Below the pieces are notes generated by a model, which was given only the letters and a program-made list of their open reading frames with translations, was not told the DNA's origin and did no database searches. The position numbers were made by a program, and so were the translations under genes. DNA of 64,000 bases from Ifrita kowaldi (lineage: Eukaryota; Chordata; Aves; Passeriformes; Cinclosomatidae). The stretch's first letter is position 1, and each line of letters opens with the position of its first letter. The stretch lies in the NCBI GenBank assembly GCA_013398055.1, contig VZRS01012467.1, positions 202,100-266,099 of the forward strand. The letters run 5' to 3'. This document shows, one piece after another, positions 51,950 to 63,885 of the stretch.

Positions 51950-52284
51950 TTTTCAAACACGGGGTGGATCCTGGGGGGTGCTCTGTGTTTTGGGAGCTTC
52001 CTGAGGGTCACCGCCCGCCATTTTCTCTCCCTCAGGAGCCGCTGTCGGCGAACCCTGCGGTTGCCTCGTGTCATCACATCTTATTGTTTCAAGCCGGTTA
52101 CTTTTCTTACTTCAGGGAAAAAAAACACAAATTAAGTTTTATACTTACGTGGCCGTGCAGGGCAAAGCTTTCGGGTTTTTGCCTGCCAGTCCCAAGGGAA
52201 GGCGTAGAGGTGGGCTCACTGCTGGAGAACTGTAGCTTTGTATGCTGCAGGACACACTTAAATCAGCTTTAACCAACACCACTG
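51950..52284 (+). ncRNA. Candidate first exon of a divergent transcript
   Basis: At the plus-strand edge of the CpG island a strong donor, CACCACTG|GTAAGATGG, follows 52284. A 102-codon plus-strand open frame (51964-52272) lies within, with no recognisable domain. Bidirectional CpG promoters often make a non-coding transcript opposite the gene. The exon's 5' limit is arbitrary and there is no expression evidence. Confidence 0.3.
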
Positions 52285-52299
52285 GTAAGATGGTTGGGG

Positions 52300-55200
52300 A
52301 CTCACCAAGCTTTCCTGTATCACAGTCAGAACTGATTGGGATACTGAAGAAATTTTAAAACGGAATTATTGAATGTCTTGCAGTCATTTGACTTGCAGCA
52401 TTTACTGAACACGTACTGATGGACAGTTTTAAATTGTTACAAGAGCTAAATGTTTAGCATCAGGATATTTCAAGGTAACCTCGACTTGATGCCCATTTAT
52501 GAGAACATGAATATGGTAGAAAATACTAAGGAATTTAGCCATATTTAAATTATAGACCAAAATGGTATTCAGTGGTCCCGTTTTATTGCCCATATATTTT
52601 ATTATGTCTATGCCCATCTAGAGGCTCTGTGGGATCAATCCTGGTGTGATGCCATTGTGAAGGATGCTGTGCAGGGAATCACTGCATTTCTATTTTCCTT
52701 TTGTAACACCGTGAGGAACACACAGTGTATTATTGTCAGTCCAACATCTGAAGTGCAGCATTGCATGACCTGGAAATACAATTTAAATAGGACATCGTCT
52801 AGCTAGAAGTAGCCATGCCTAGAGCCAGGGACCGAAGAGACCATGCTGCAAAAGGAAGCTGGGTTGTGAGATGCAGACAGAAGATGGAACTTCCTACTCA
52901 CGGGGAAAAACTACATAGGGCAAGGTTACTCAGCTTTTATTTCTGACTCTTGTACTGATCACAGGCTGATTTTCATTAACTTTACAAGAAATGTGGTGGT
53001 AGTAACTAAAAGTGTTATATCTATCTGTTTTTACTAAAGAAATAAATTTAGGCTTTTCCACCAAAACAACCTTAATGTTTATCAAGGATCAGTGCTTAAA
53101 TAAAATAATATTAAGAAAAGCTATTAATTTCTGAAAACAGTTTTCTAGCCAAAGTTACAGGCATTTGAGATCTTCCGAACACAGAAGATTAAGCTATTTA
53201 CAAAGACCACCTTTGATTTAGCAAGAGCTTTACTATGAGTTAGAAAAGAAGTGTAAATTGGAAATCTTCAAGGCCAGATTGGATAGGGCTTGGAGCAACC
53301 TGGTCCAGTGGAAGTTGTCCCTGCCTGTGGCAGGGTTTGGAACAAGATGAGCTTTAAGATCCTTCCAGCCCAAACCAGTCTGACGTTCTATACCACAGAA
53401 GCTTTTCAGTCAGCAATTGCCATGTTTTGCAGACTCCTCTTTAAATGTTACAGTAGGAATGTGAACCTTGTTGGAGTTGTCAGTGTCCTGATTAGAAGCA
53501 GAAGATGGCATTAGGAATAGCTAAAATGGAAGGTGTTCTTTGCAACCTTGGTTTAAAGTCACAGAAGCTGGAAATGGTCAGGGCCTGAGGATATCCTGTT
53601 ACTTCCTAGTTTCTAGCAAGTGATTGTACAGTGTTCTGATGTTCTGTTCAGTCTGGCTTTTAATACTCTAGTCTGGGGACTTCTGCCTCTTTCTCTTTTG
53701 ATTCCTGTATTGTGGAAAGGTTTCATTGTTCATGTAGCTTATGTTTTCCCTCAACTTTTAATTCCATTACCATTATGAACATGCTAACAACAATTTTCAG
53801 TATTACAGCATAGGTTACCACAGCACTACATTGTTGAAATTTAAAGAAGTGGGATACGAAATGACCTATGGTTCTTATTATGTAACACTGCACATATGAG
53901 CACTTTAATTCTCAAACCCCTCTTTAGACTTCCATCAGAGTCAGATTTGTCTAATGTTTATTCTTTATTATGTTTTCTGAAAGTTCAGAAATTTGTAGAT
54001 GAGCTTGTTCTCTTCTTGGGAACTGATCCCACTAGATAGCCTAGATTATTTGTAGTGTCTGCTTTCCCCAGTTACGCAGCATTTCTTCCTGCATGATACA
54101 CTGCTGTAGCATTTGAAACACAAAACATTATTTGTCTTTAGGATTACTGTTTTCAAATATCATTTCAGCTTATCATTAAATCTGCTATAATTTATCTGCA
54201 CTTGTTCACATTGTTCTTTCTTTTATGTTCTTAAAAAACCCACAGGAATTAGTTTTGATTCTACCGCATATAGTCTCAATTTTCAGTTACTTTCTTTCTT
54301 TTTTTTTTCCATCCAAAAGGGGATAATGTGTAGGCATGGTTCTAAGATTTGACATTTGTGGCCGTACTAGTAATGTTCTTCAAATTATACATTAAAAATG
54401 ACTCCCTGTTTTAGCCTGTATGACTGAGAGAAATACCTAAAATACCAGTGTAACTGTCAAATGGTATCATCTCACCATTCAGTCTTTATATTACTCCTTC
54501 CATATAAAACTGATCTAGAACTGTGGTACCAGGATAGCTGTCTTAATAAAAAGAAATGTCTATTTTTTGAATGTCTTGGCAGTGTTTCAGTTTGCTATTT
54601 TAGTTATCAATATGACCTGTAAATCTGATAATAACGGAAAAATTCTCATTTCAAAACCTGTGATACCAGAATGGAAGACAAGAATGAAATACTTCTCCAG
54701 GTGGCTGCAAGCATGTCCTTGTTATTTCACACGGCGAAGATTCTTGCACATAAACCACAGATAATAAAAAAGAAAATCTTTAGCACTTGTATAAGCTTGA
54801 ACATCACATTAACAAAACCTAAATTCCTGCACTTTTATAAAATTCCATTGACAAAAGCAGAAGACTGTATCCATCCAACATAATCATTGCAAAAAATCCA
54901 ATATTCATTAAAGAGCGTGCTGAATGTCATCCAAGCCCATGGGATACAGATGCAGCTATTGGAGCTAGTTTTATATGCTTATTTTAAATAATAAAACAAT
55001 GTTAGCAAAATACAGCCTTACACTGCAGACATGCTCAGTACCTCCACCATAACACACAGGGTATCAATTTCCCATATACGAAAAGAAGCCTAGAGGATCT
55101 AAAGGAATGTGAAGTCCATATGTGTAAAATGAGTGATCCTCCGTGAAAGCTTCTCTCCCAAGCATTCACAAATTCACAATTTGCACAAACAAATAATACT

Positions 55201-55310
55201 ATATAACCCACCAAACATCAGATTTGTTTAAAAACTTTTTGCAGTTCTTTGATGCTGTTCATAATAAATTTTCAGAATATCAATGCAGTTATTAATGTTT
55301 GTGTTTTCAG
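52300..55310. other. Non-coding interval upstream of RC3H1
   Basis: AT-rich sequence with one CR1 end at 53265-53395. No coding exon, tRNA or other repeat family recognised. Confidence 0.7.
53265..53395 (+). repeat. CR1 LINE 3' end
   Basis: Contains CTTCAAGGCCAGATTGGATA, GGGCTTGGAGCAACCTGGTC, CAGTGGAAGTTGTCCCTGCC and TTCCAGCCCAAACCAGTCTG, the standard CR1 terminal text, 5' truncated. Confidence 0.93.
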
Positions 55311-55390
55311 GCTAGTTGGAATGCAAAAGATCTATGTAAATGTACCCTCTGACTGCAGCTGCTGTGGAAAAAGAAAAAATTATAAGGAAG
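55311..55390 (+). other. Candidate exon of unknown plus-strand transcript
   Basis: An 80-bp segment is bounded by a good acceptor (GTGTTTTCAG) and a strong donor (AAGGAAG|GTAAGA). It is open in one frame, reading GMQKIYVNVPSDCSCCGKRK then NYKE, and ends in phase 1, compatible with the candidate exon at 58164. I recognise no protein family; it may equally be a non-coding exon or chance. Confidence 0.4.
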
Positions 55391-55759
55391 GTAAGAAACT
55401 TTGCTTTGATGATTTCTCTTCAGAGGTTTTACTTCCTTAATCATCCCATCTCATCATCCTCCTTGTCCCACTGGTGATGTGGGATGCAGAATGCTGACTC
55501 AGGAGTACGTGCCCCAGATTCTCCTCCTTACTGCCTTTTGTTCTTACATGTTACTGCCTGCTTTGCTCCAATCCCAGACCTTCCAGTGTCATTCAGCACA
55601 TCTTCTCTCTCTTTGGGATAAAAAATTTGAAGCAACAGAAAGTACAAGAATTTGCATCATAGCAAGTCTGTAGTTTCACTAGGGAGAGCAAGGCAGAGGC
55701 AGTACCACACCACATCCTTGTTACTCCAGTGCCCTTTGCCGAAGTAACCATCTCCTTGG

Positions 55760-55798
55760 CTTCTGAGTCCCACTGGGCAGGGGCAGTGGCAGGAGCCT
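55760..55798 (+). repeat. 39-bp direct repeat, copy 1
   Basis: Exact copy of 58948-58986, same strand, including CTTCTGAGTCCCACTGGGCA and GGGGCAGTGGCAGGAGCCT. No similarity continues beyond the 39 bp. Confidence 0.9.
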
Positions 55799-55958
55799 CT
55801 GCCAAGTGCCGTATGCTGCCACCTCTTTATCTTGCACTTTACTTCCTTGGTGTATTTCCTTTTCTATTCTGTCTCAACAGAAAAGCAGAAGTATGACCCT
55901 TTATTTCCTTTCCTTGCTCCAGTGGTACTTAGGTTGAAGTTTGTTCTTTTCCTTCTGT

Positions 55959-56476
55959 TGTGGGTTGACCCTGAGTTGATGGACAGTTTTTTAGACTAAT
56001 GACGCTTCTCGCAATTTACCTATTTAAACCACGTGGAAGGGGCAGGACCCCCCTCTTTCGTTCCGGCCGGCCTGCGGGAAGGTCGGGGGCAGGGGGGGGC
56101 TCCGGGCCCGGCCGGGCCGGAGCCCCCGGCTCTTTCTTTTTCTCCTTTTTTCAACGTCGCAGCACGAACTCTGAGTCAGCAGTGAAGAGAACTATCTTAG
56201 AGCTGCAAGCACTTGAAGCCAGCTATGAACTGCCTTACGGCTAAACTCATCCAGCGCGGCCTTCTCGGGACCGGCGGGTCCCTTTCTTTGCTTAGGGCGG
56301 AGCTGGCGGAGCCAGCGGGAGCCAGCAGAGCCTTCTGTTTGCAGCCAGAACACTTCGTGTTGAACTGAAGAACACACCATGCAGCCAGCAGAACAAAGAG
56401 AGCGAGGCTTTCTTTATTATAAAGCCTGAACAAGAACACTTTTCAACATGGCGGCTTCAGAGTCAGAAAGAAAGAG
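55959..56476 (+). mobile_element. LTR of an endogenous retrovirus, cut by an assembly gap
   Basis: Starts TGTGGGTTGACCCTGAGTTG, a common avian LTR opening with terminal TG. It has a TATA-like CTATTTAAACC near 56020 followed by an ACGTGG motif, then a very GC-rich stretch and an AT-rich TTTATTATAAAG near 56414. The likely 3' terminus TTTTCAACA is followed at 56449 by TGGCGGCTTC, which starts like a retroviral primer-binding site. The single N at 56477 comes 28 bases later and what follows is not retroviral, so an internal region may be missing. No viral coding sequence is visible. Confidence 0.6.
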
Positions 56477-56477
56477 N

Positions 56478-58163
56478 AAAACAGTTTCTTTGTATCACAA
56501 ATGTTTAAAGTTTGTGCCTGCTTTGTTTTTTTTTTGTTTCTTTTAATTCTTCTATCTCACACAAAAAATCAGTAAGTAATCCATATTCCAAACCAAATTT
56601 AACCCGCTACACCTTCATAGCATTGCTGCATCGCGTTTTACAGCAGCCTCTTAATGACCTTAGGAAGGTAACATATGTGTTGGGATGATAAACAATTAAG
56701 ACAATTATATTTTATACGAATTCCAGCACGTGTGTGTGTGTGTATAAAGCTGAAAACCATCGAAATTAACAATGTAATTTTTGTTCCTTTCTGGCAAGTT
56801 TACTCATCTACTATATAACTGGGAGAAAATGAGAGACAGGTAAGGCGATACAGTCAGTACCTTTCTTTAGCTGCATGTAAACCCACAGCCTTACTCTCAT
56901 TTTGCAGGGGAAGCTAAATTGTAAAGGTTAAGCAACTTTTCATGTTCACATAGCAAGCAGTAGCAAGATGAGGAATGGTCTGGTCCCCTATTCCAACCAC
57001 TAGACCTTGTGCATCCTCCACTCTCATGCAAGTTACAGTAATTACATTGAGGCTAAACTGCCATCTGAATAATTTTTCCAATTGAATTTCCCAGAGAAAG
57101 CACTCTTACCACATGTAAAAGGTAGGACTGTCTTACATCTCTGTAGTCACATTACATTTCTGCAATAAAAGAAAATGTGCTGATGATTTCCTGGAATTAT
57201 CCTTGTTTGTATTACGCATAAGAACACCTGATACAAGACTTCCCCAGTGCATCTTCCAAGAAATAGGATTGTCAATTTCCACAGGAAAATCAAGGGCGAA
57301 CCTTAGCTAATCCTAACACATGAATAAATGCATAAAGCATGTTTGGGTGTTTTTATATTAGTGTGGATCTCAAGGAGCTGCTGCTAACTCAGATCTCAGT
57401 TCTCAGAGATTTTATTTAAAAAGTATGTTGTTCAGGTAATGGCAGAGGGACATGTTTTATACTCCTCAGTGGCTTTTCAAAAGAGATCAAAACAAAAATC
57501 AATTTTATAATACACAAACATATATGTAATATATGTATTTTTATATATATATATGTAGCTGCAGCATATGCTTGATAAACAGTTCACAAAATATTATTTT
57601 AAGTGAAAATCCATCAAAATTTGTTTAGGTGGGCTGAGATTACTTTTGGAGATCATAGCTGTATGGTAATTTCTGTTAGTCTTTTACCAGATTCTACATA
57701 CCATTTCTTCTTTGTCAGGCACACATGCAAACCCCCACCTTTTTTATAAGAATTTTCTCCTCTGGTTTTAAATTTCTTTTCACCACAGTATTCTCAGTTT
57801 CCTCCCATTACTCTATGGGTAAAAAGCTGTTACACATCATTCCAGCAGTTCAATTTCAGCAGGAAACGCTGAAATTTTTGTATTGTAAATGTACAGTACA
57901 GTTTGTTCCTGTTGTGTATGTTCTTCCGGTTTTGGTAAATTTTCATCAAGAATTACATCATTAATCATAGCATTTAAGGATTTTTTTTTAATTTGACATT
58001 TCAACTATTATTTTTTTGAACTTACTTAAGAAGAAGACAGAATTTGTAAAAAGAAGTTGCTATCTTTTTATTGTTTATAAAAGATTTTTCTCAAGGTTTT
58101 TCAAAGGCTTTTATAATCTGACATGCCATAATGATGTTCCCTACTTTTCTTTGATTCTAGCAG
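56478..58163. other. Non-coding interval with simple repeats
   Basis: AT-rich unique sequence with a short GT run at 56730-56744 and a TA run around 57536-57554. No gene or repeat family recognised. Confidence 0.7.
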
Positions 58164-58215
58164 GTGAAGGAAGCAGCATTTACAGAAGAAAAAGAAGAAT
58201 CACTGAAGGAAACCA
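58164..58215 (+). other. Candidate second exon of unknown plus-strand transcript
   Basis: A 52-bp segment follows TTGATTCTAGCAG and precedes a strong donor AAACCA|GTAAGT. Joined in phase 1 to 55311-55390 it reads on as GEGSSIYRRKRRITEGN, very basic. The acceptor TAGCAG is a tandem (NAGNAG) site that could add one codon. No homology recognised. Confidence 0.35.
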
Positions 58216-59126
58216 GTAAGTTGAATGAAAGTTAGTAATACTAGAATTGGCTCTTATTACCAGACAGAAAGAGATAGCATTTGTGGTTTGGTGAGTTAGC
58301 TATTTTTGATGTTATTTTTCTACATAAGCTACTGATATAATTGTTAAAGAAAAAACAGTAAAAGGATCAGAACATCGTGTGAGCACAGATAGAGCTTACA
58401 TTTGGTATATTAAACTCATTAATTTTTAGCAAGTGTCATCAGTTTCTCAGAGATGAATCAATATTTTTTATATGCTCATTGAGGCACATGGAACGCACAA
58501 GCCTTAGCCTGTTAACAAATGCCAACTATTTTGAGAAGCACACTTTGTGTTCTGTTAGGGAAATTTCTTGTTCTTGTACATAAGGCCACAGTATCTCCAG
58601 TCTGTCTCCAGTGCTTTTGGTCTTCTGGTGGCTTTGCTAGGCAGATGTGTTACCTGCATGAAAAATATGAGCCATAAAATAACTTACTCATCTTCCTTCT
58701 GAAGTCCTCAGTCTTTACAACTTGACTGTAATTGGACTTCAGCAATTCGATATCAGAAGGTTGTTTATGTGGCAGTTTATTACAGAGTCTTCCAGGCAGC
58801 TATTTTTCTTATCATTGTTTCCATTAACACAGTGCTCTGGAAAAAAAAAAAAAGGAAAGAAAAGGAGTGTCCTGTATTTTCTTACACAAATCCCACCTTC
58901 TCCTTGGACTTGCTTCCACAGGAAGCACATAGGCATGTATGCACTTACTTCTGAGTCCCACTGGGCAGGGGCAGTGGCAGGAGCCTACAAGACAGAAAAC
59001 TGTTTCTACCATACATAGATGAGTTAAACACTGAAAACCAGTTGAGGGCAAACACAGTCATTCACTGATCTCTCAGGTGTAGCAGCTAAAACTCACAAGG
59101 TTTGGGAGGCAGAGGCTGAAACCAGC
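58216..59126. other. Non-coding interval
   Basis: Unique AT-rich sequence with a short A-run near 58842 and the second copy of the 39-bp repeat. Nothing else seen. Confidence 0.7.
58948..58986 (+). repeat. 39-bp direct repeat, copy 2
   Basis: Identical to 55760-55798, 3.2 kb away in the same orientation, with unrelated flanks. Confidence 0.9.
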
Positions 59127-60110
59127 TGTACTGGGTTTGCATGGCTTGGTTTTTGGTAGCAGGGGAGGATACAGGGGTGGCTTCTGTGAGAAGCTGCTAG
59201 AAGCTTCCTTCATGTCTGGCAAAGCCAATCCCTGGCGGCTCCAAAGATGGACATGATGCTGGCCAAGGCTGGGCCAATTAGAAATGGTGGTAATGCCTCT
59301 GTGATAGCAGTTTTATGAATAAAAAAAAAAAAGTTGTTGCACAGTTGTAATCATGGCCAGAGAAAAGCGGGGTGAGAATATGTGAGAGGAACAGCTTTGC
59401 AGACATCAAGGGGCAGCGAAGAAGGAGAGGTAGGAGGTGTTCCAGGAGCTTGAACTGAGATTCCTCTGCAGCCTGTGAACAAGACCACGGTGAAGCAGCT
59501 CTGCCCCTGCAGCCCATGGAGTTCCATGGGGATGTAGTAATCCACCCACAGGCCATGGAGGAGCCCCACGCCAGAGCAGGGGGATACCTGAGAGGAGGCT
59601 GTGACTCCATGGGAGGCCCATGTGGGGAGAGAGGCCCACACTGGAGCAGCCTGTCCTTGAAGGACTGCACCCTGTGGAAGAGTGACCCATGCTGCAGCAG
59701 TCTGGGAAGGACTGTTGCCTGTGAGATGGACTCACATTGCAGCAGTTGCAGAGAACTGTTGCTTGTGAGATGGACTTATGTTGGAGAAGTTCACAGAGAA
59801 CTGTCTCCCGTGGGAGGGACCACACAGTGCAGGAAAGGAATGACTACTCTCCATGAGCAGCAGAAGAAACCATGGATGATGAACTGACCATAAGCCCCAT
59901 TCCCTGTCTCCCTGCGCCACTGGGGTAGGAGGTAGAGCTGGGAAACGGGGGTGGGGGGAATGTGTTTTTACAGATTTATTTTACTTCCCATTATCCTGCT
60001 CTGATTTTGTTAGTAATAAATTCAGTTTGTATCTCTAATTAGAGCCTGTTTTGCCCATGATGGTAGTTGAGTGATTTCTCACAGTCTGTACCTCAACCCA
60101 TGAACCCTTC
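59127..60110 (+). mobile_element. Passerine-type LTR (TguLTR5-like), solo or 3' truncated
   Basis: Begins TGTACTGGGTTTGCATGGCT and continues with GGTGGCTTCTGTGAGAAGCT and several diverged repeats of a block around 'gagatggac...cattgcagca'. I recognise this as a family abundant in songbirds, from memory, not from a search. An AATAAA signal is at 60015-60020. The end is placed near the text CTCAACCCATGAACCCTTCA, where the usual LTR terminus appears to be missing. Open frames across it are antisense or chance and encode nothing recognisable. Confidence 0.7.
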
Positions 60111-61598
60111 ATTCACTGGTGAACGTGAAAAGAAAATCAAGTTGGATCCACCATTCCCACCTGAAATCTGTGTTAGATCCCTGTAATTCTATACAATTAT
60201 TCAACACTGAGCTGCAGCACATCATAATAAATTACTGTTTTTCAGGTTTTTGGAAGTTCTCTGCCACAGGAGTCCACTATTACCGGACAAGAACTGCTTG
60301 GTTGCCCTCCATTTTTTGACTTTTCTCTGAAGCCTGAGAGAGACCTGTGCTCTGGTAACCTTGAATCCCACACCCATCACTGCTCAGCTGCCTTTTTAGG
60401 TGTCAGATCTTACCAGCAGCCAAGTGATGGATATTGTTCTCAGAAGACAATTCTCACACAACTTCCAATTTTCTTACTCTTCAGAACTTGAAGATAAAGG
60501 GGTTGCTTTGGGGGTAGGGGTTCTATCACAGATACACTGTTAAGTATAGTGTATATACTGGCAACAGGGAAGGCTTTATCTCCCCATATAAACACAGACT
60601 TCCTTGCTTACTCCTTACACCTTTGTAGGGTTTCCCAAATGAAGCCTGCCAATTGCAGGTTACCACAGAAGGGCCTGAAGTTACAAACGCTTTGCTGATG
60701 TGAAGATTCAGGAGCACTGTTTCAAGGAAGCTTTTAGGCACATCTTTCATTTTTTAAAGAGGTCAACATATTTGCATTTATGGCCACTTGTCACACATTT
60801 TTGCATTTACCTAATTTTCTTTCTTATAGCTAAACCAAGATAAAGATCTTGTAAGTTATCAGAACGAAATGCAAGCATTGGAACTATGAAAGTAACAGGA
60901 AAAAATATTGTTGATGCTATAGAAGATTTTACTTCATTTTTTTTTAAGAGCACTATAATCTGAGCAACTCAAGGAAAGTGCAGTTATAGCCTGATACAAA
61001 TACGGCTACAGCAGGTGAGTAAGCAGCTCTGGTGATGAGCTGTGCACTGTAACACATACAGCAGCTATGCAAAATATATATAGGGAAAATTGATCTGACT
61101 CTCCCACACTCTGTGGTTTCTCAATTTTGATACAGATTTAGACTTCATCATTGCTTTTTCACAATGCTATACATGAGAAAGATTAAAAGTCACAGTTACA
61201 AGACCTCCATAAAACATACACTGTCAAATGAATTAGTATTATGTGCACAGTGAAGTGATAACTTACGTGGCACAGCAGGTCTACAGAATATCAATATAAT
61301 CCTTGTCAGCTTTTGCATGAAATAGACTTAATTTTTCCAGACCTATTCATATAAAAATGTTACCCAGAGATACATAAAAGTTTTTAAATTAGCCTTCTTT
61401 CAATTATGCCATTAAATCTTTGCTCAATACTAATGAAATTATCAAATCCATGTTTCTCAGGAGGCAGCTTTCTTGGTACCAATTCTGTTTCGCTCCCCAC
61501 CTCAAACAAGAAGGGATGCTTCTGTCATCCTGCTGACCATTTACCAAGCTGAGTTCCCCAGTCTAGCAATGCCATTTGAAGCCTGGCACTCAATTCAG
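59792..61598 (+). repeat. 1807-bp direct duplication, copy 1
   Basis: Every stretch compared is identical to 61600-63406 at a constant offset of 1808 bases, including homopolymer lengths (for example the nine-T run near 60950). It contains the 3' part of the LTR and about 1.5 kb of unique sequence. Confidence 0.95.
60111..61598. other. Unique interval within the duplicated unit
   Basis: No gene recognised. Exon-like signals on the plus strand include TTTTTTAAG before 60958 with CAGCAG|GTGAGTAAG after 61014, and CTTATAG before 60831 with a GTAAGTT donor after 60850. Each occurs again 1808 bases later in copy 2. Confidence 0.6.
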
Positions 61599-61599
61599 N

Positions 61600-63406
61600 C
61601 ACAGAGAACTGTCTCCCGTGGGAGGGACCACACAGTGCAGGAAAGGAATGACTACTCTCCATGAGCAGCAGAAGAAACCATGGATGATGAACTGACCATA
61701 AGCCCCATTCCCTGTCTCCCTGCGCCACTGGGGTAGGAGGTAGAGCTGGGAAACGGGGGTGGGGGGAATGTGTTTTTACAGATTTATTTTACTTCCCATT
61801 ATCCTGCTCTGATTTTGTTAGTAATAAATTCAGTTTGTATCTCTAATTAGAGCCTGTTTTGCCCATGATGGTAGTTGAGTGATTTCTCACAGTCTGTACC
61901 TCAACCCATGAACCCTTCATTCACTGGTGAACGTGAAAAGAAAATCAAGTTGGATCCACCATTCCCACCTGAAATCTGTGTTAGATCCCTGTAATTCTAT
62001 ACAATTATTCAACACTGAGCTGCAGCACATCATAATAAATTACTGTTTTTCAGGTTTTTGGAAGTTCTCTGCCACAGGAGTCCACTATTACCGGACAAGA
62101 ACTGCTTGGTTGCCCTCCATTTTTTGACTTTTCTCTGAAGCCTGAGAGAGACCTGTGCTCTGGTAACCTTGAATCCCACACCCATCACTGCTCAGCTGCC
62201 TTTTTAGGTGTCAGATCTTACCAGCAGCCAAGTGATGGATATTGTTCTCAGAAGACAATTCTCACACAACTTCCAATTTTCTTACTCTTCAGAACTTGAA
62301 GATAAAGGGGTTGCTTTGGGGGTAGGGGTTCTATCACAGATACACTGTTAAGTATAGTGTATATACTGGCAACAGGGAAGGCTTTATCTCCCCATATAAA
62401 CACAGACTTCCTTGCTTACTCCTTACACCTTTGTAGGGTTTCCCAAATGAAGCCTGCCAATTGCAGGTTACCACAGAAGGGCCTGAAGTTACAAACGCTT
62501 TGCTGATGTGAAGATTCAGGAGCACTGTTTCAAGGAAGCTTTTAGGCACATCTTTCATTTTTTAAAGAGGTCAACATATTTGCATTTATGGCCACTTGTC
62601 ACACATTTTTGCATTTACCTAATTTTCTTTCTTATAGCTAAACCAAGATAAAGATCTTGTAAGTTATCAGAACGAAATGCAAGCATTGGAACTATGAAAG
62701 TAACAGGAAAAAATATTGTTGATGCTATAGAAGATTTTACTTCATTTTTTTTTAAGAGCACTATAATCTGAGCAACTCAAGGAAAGTGCAGTTATAGCCT
62801 GATACAAATACGGCTACAGCAGGTGAGTAAGCAGCTCTGGTGATGAGCTGTGCACTGTAACACATACAGCAGCTATGCAAAATATATATAGGGAAAATTG
62901 ATCTGACTCTCCCACACTCTGTGGTTTCTCAATTTTGATACAGATTTAGACTTCATCATTGCTTTTTCACAATGCTATACATGAGAAAGATTAAAAGTCA
63001 CAGTTACAAGACCTCCATAAAACATACACTGTCAAATGAATTAGTATTATGTGCACAGTGAAGTGATAACTTACGTGGCACAGCAGGTCTACAGAATATC
63101 AATATAATCCTTGTCAGCTTTTGCATGAAATAGACTTAATTTTTCCAGACCTATTCATATAAAAATGTTACCCAGAGATACATAAAAGTTTTTAAATTAG
63201 CCTTCTTTCAATTATGCCATTAAATCTTTGCTCAATACTAATGAAATTATCAAATCCATGTTTCTCAGGAGGCAGCTTTCTTGGTACCAATTCTGTTTCG
63301 CTCCCCACCTCAAACAAGAAGGGATGCTTCTGTCATCCTGCTGACCATTTACCAAGCTGAGTTCCCCAGTCTAGCAATGCCATTTGAAGCCTGGCACTCA
63401 ATTCAG
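61600..63406 (+). repeat. 1807-bp direct duplication, copy 2 (probable assembly duplicate)
   Basis: Begins one base after the N at 61599 with CACAGAGAACTGTCTCCCGT and ends at CACTCAATTCAG (63406), the same text that directly precedes the N in copy 1. An exact tandem copy abutting a gap character is what two overlapping contig ends left unmerged would look like. Confidence 0.95.
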
Positions 63407-63879
63407 ATGTTGCAGGGCAGGGACAAGGCGGCCACAAACAGCCCAGACACTGTTTCCTGGCACATGGAAAGAATAAGCACAATGCCTTTGCATTCCTGTG
63501 GTCATTTATGTAGTCACACACAGTTAGAATTGGCTGAAATGCAATTTAAAAAATTAGATTTTTTTTGAGAAATTTAGAAGTGAAAGGAAACCCTGCTCCC
63601 ATCAGGAACCTAACAGCCAGGTAAGTGTTCTGCTGAGCCTCGTGAGAGACAGGAACATTGCTTCTCCTCACACAGGTACGGGACATGCTGACAGGCAGCA
63701 AAAGGATTCCACATGTGCATGGTGTTATGCAGATGTCTTCAGCTCTGTCTCATGAACTACAGATCATATTTTAAAAAGTGTATTGCTGCAGTAGGGCTGC
63801 TGCTCTTTTTTTTAGCGTTTAGAATCTCAGCAGAAATCTTGCACGTTTAATTAAAAAGATATTACAGTGTTACTATTTA
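63407..63879. other. Non-coding interval
   Basis: Continuation of unique sequence after the duplication. No gene or repeat family recognised. Confidence 0.65.
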
Positions 63880-63885
63880 CCAGCC

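Larger units (their letters stand above)
51150..52060. promoter_or_regulatory. RC3H1: CpG island, probable RC3H1 promoter
   Basis: GC content and CpG density rise sharply here compared with the AT-rich flanks, with GC-box-like motifs such as CCCGCCCCGCCGCC near 51630 and CCGCCCGCCA near 52010. It lies upstream of RC3H1 coding sequence in the correct direction, and vertebrate Roquin-1 is expected to have a CpG promoter with a non-coding first exon. Minus-strand donors at 51716 and 51907 could end such an exon. A single N at 51838 interrupts the island. The start site itself cannot be placed. Confidence 0.75.

Noticed and set aside
59278..59920. Several open frames on both strands up to 139 codons
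   Set aside because: They lie in the LTR element and its internal short repeats; LTRs do not normally encode protein and no domain is visible.
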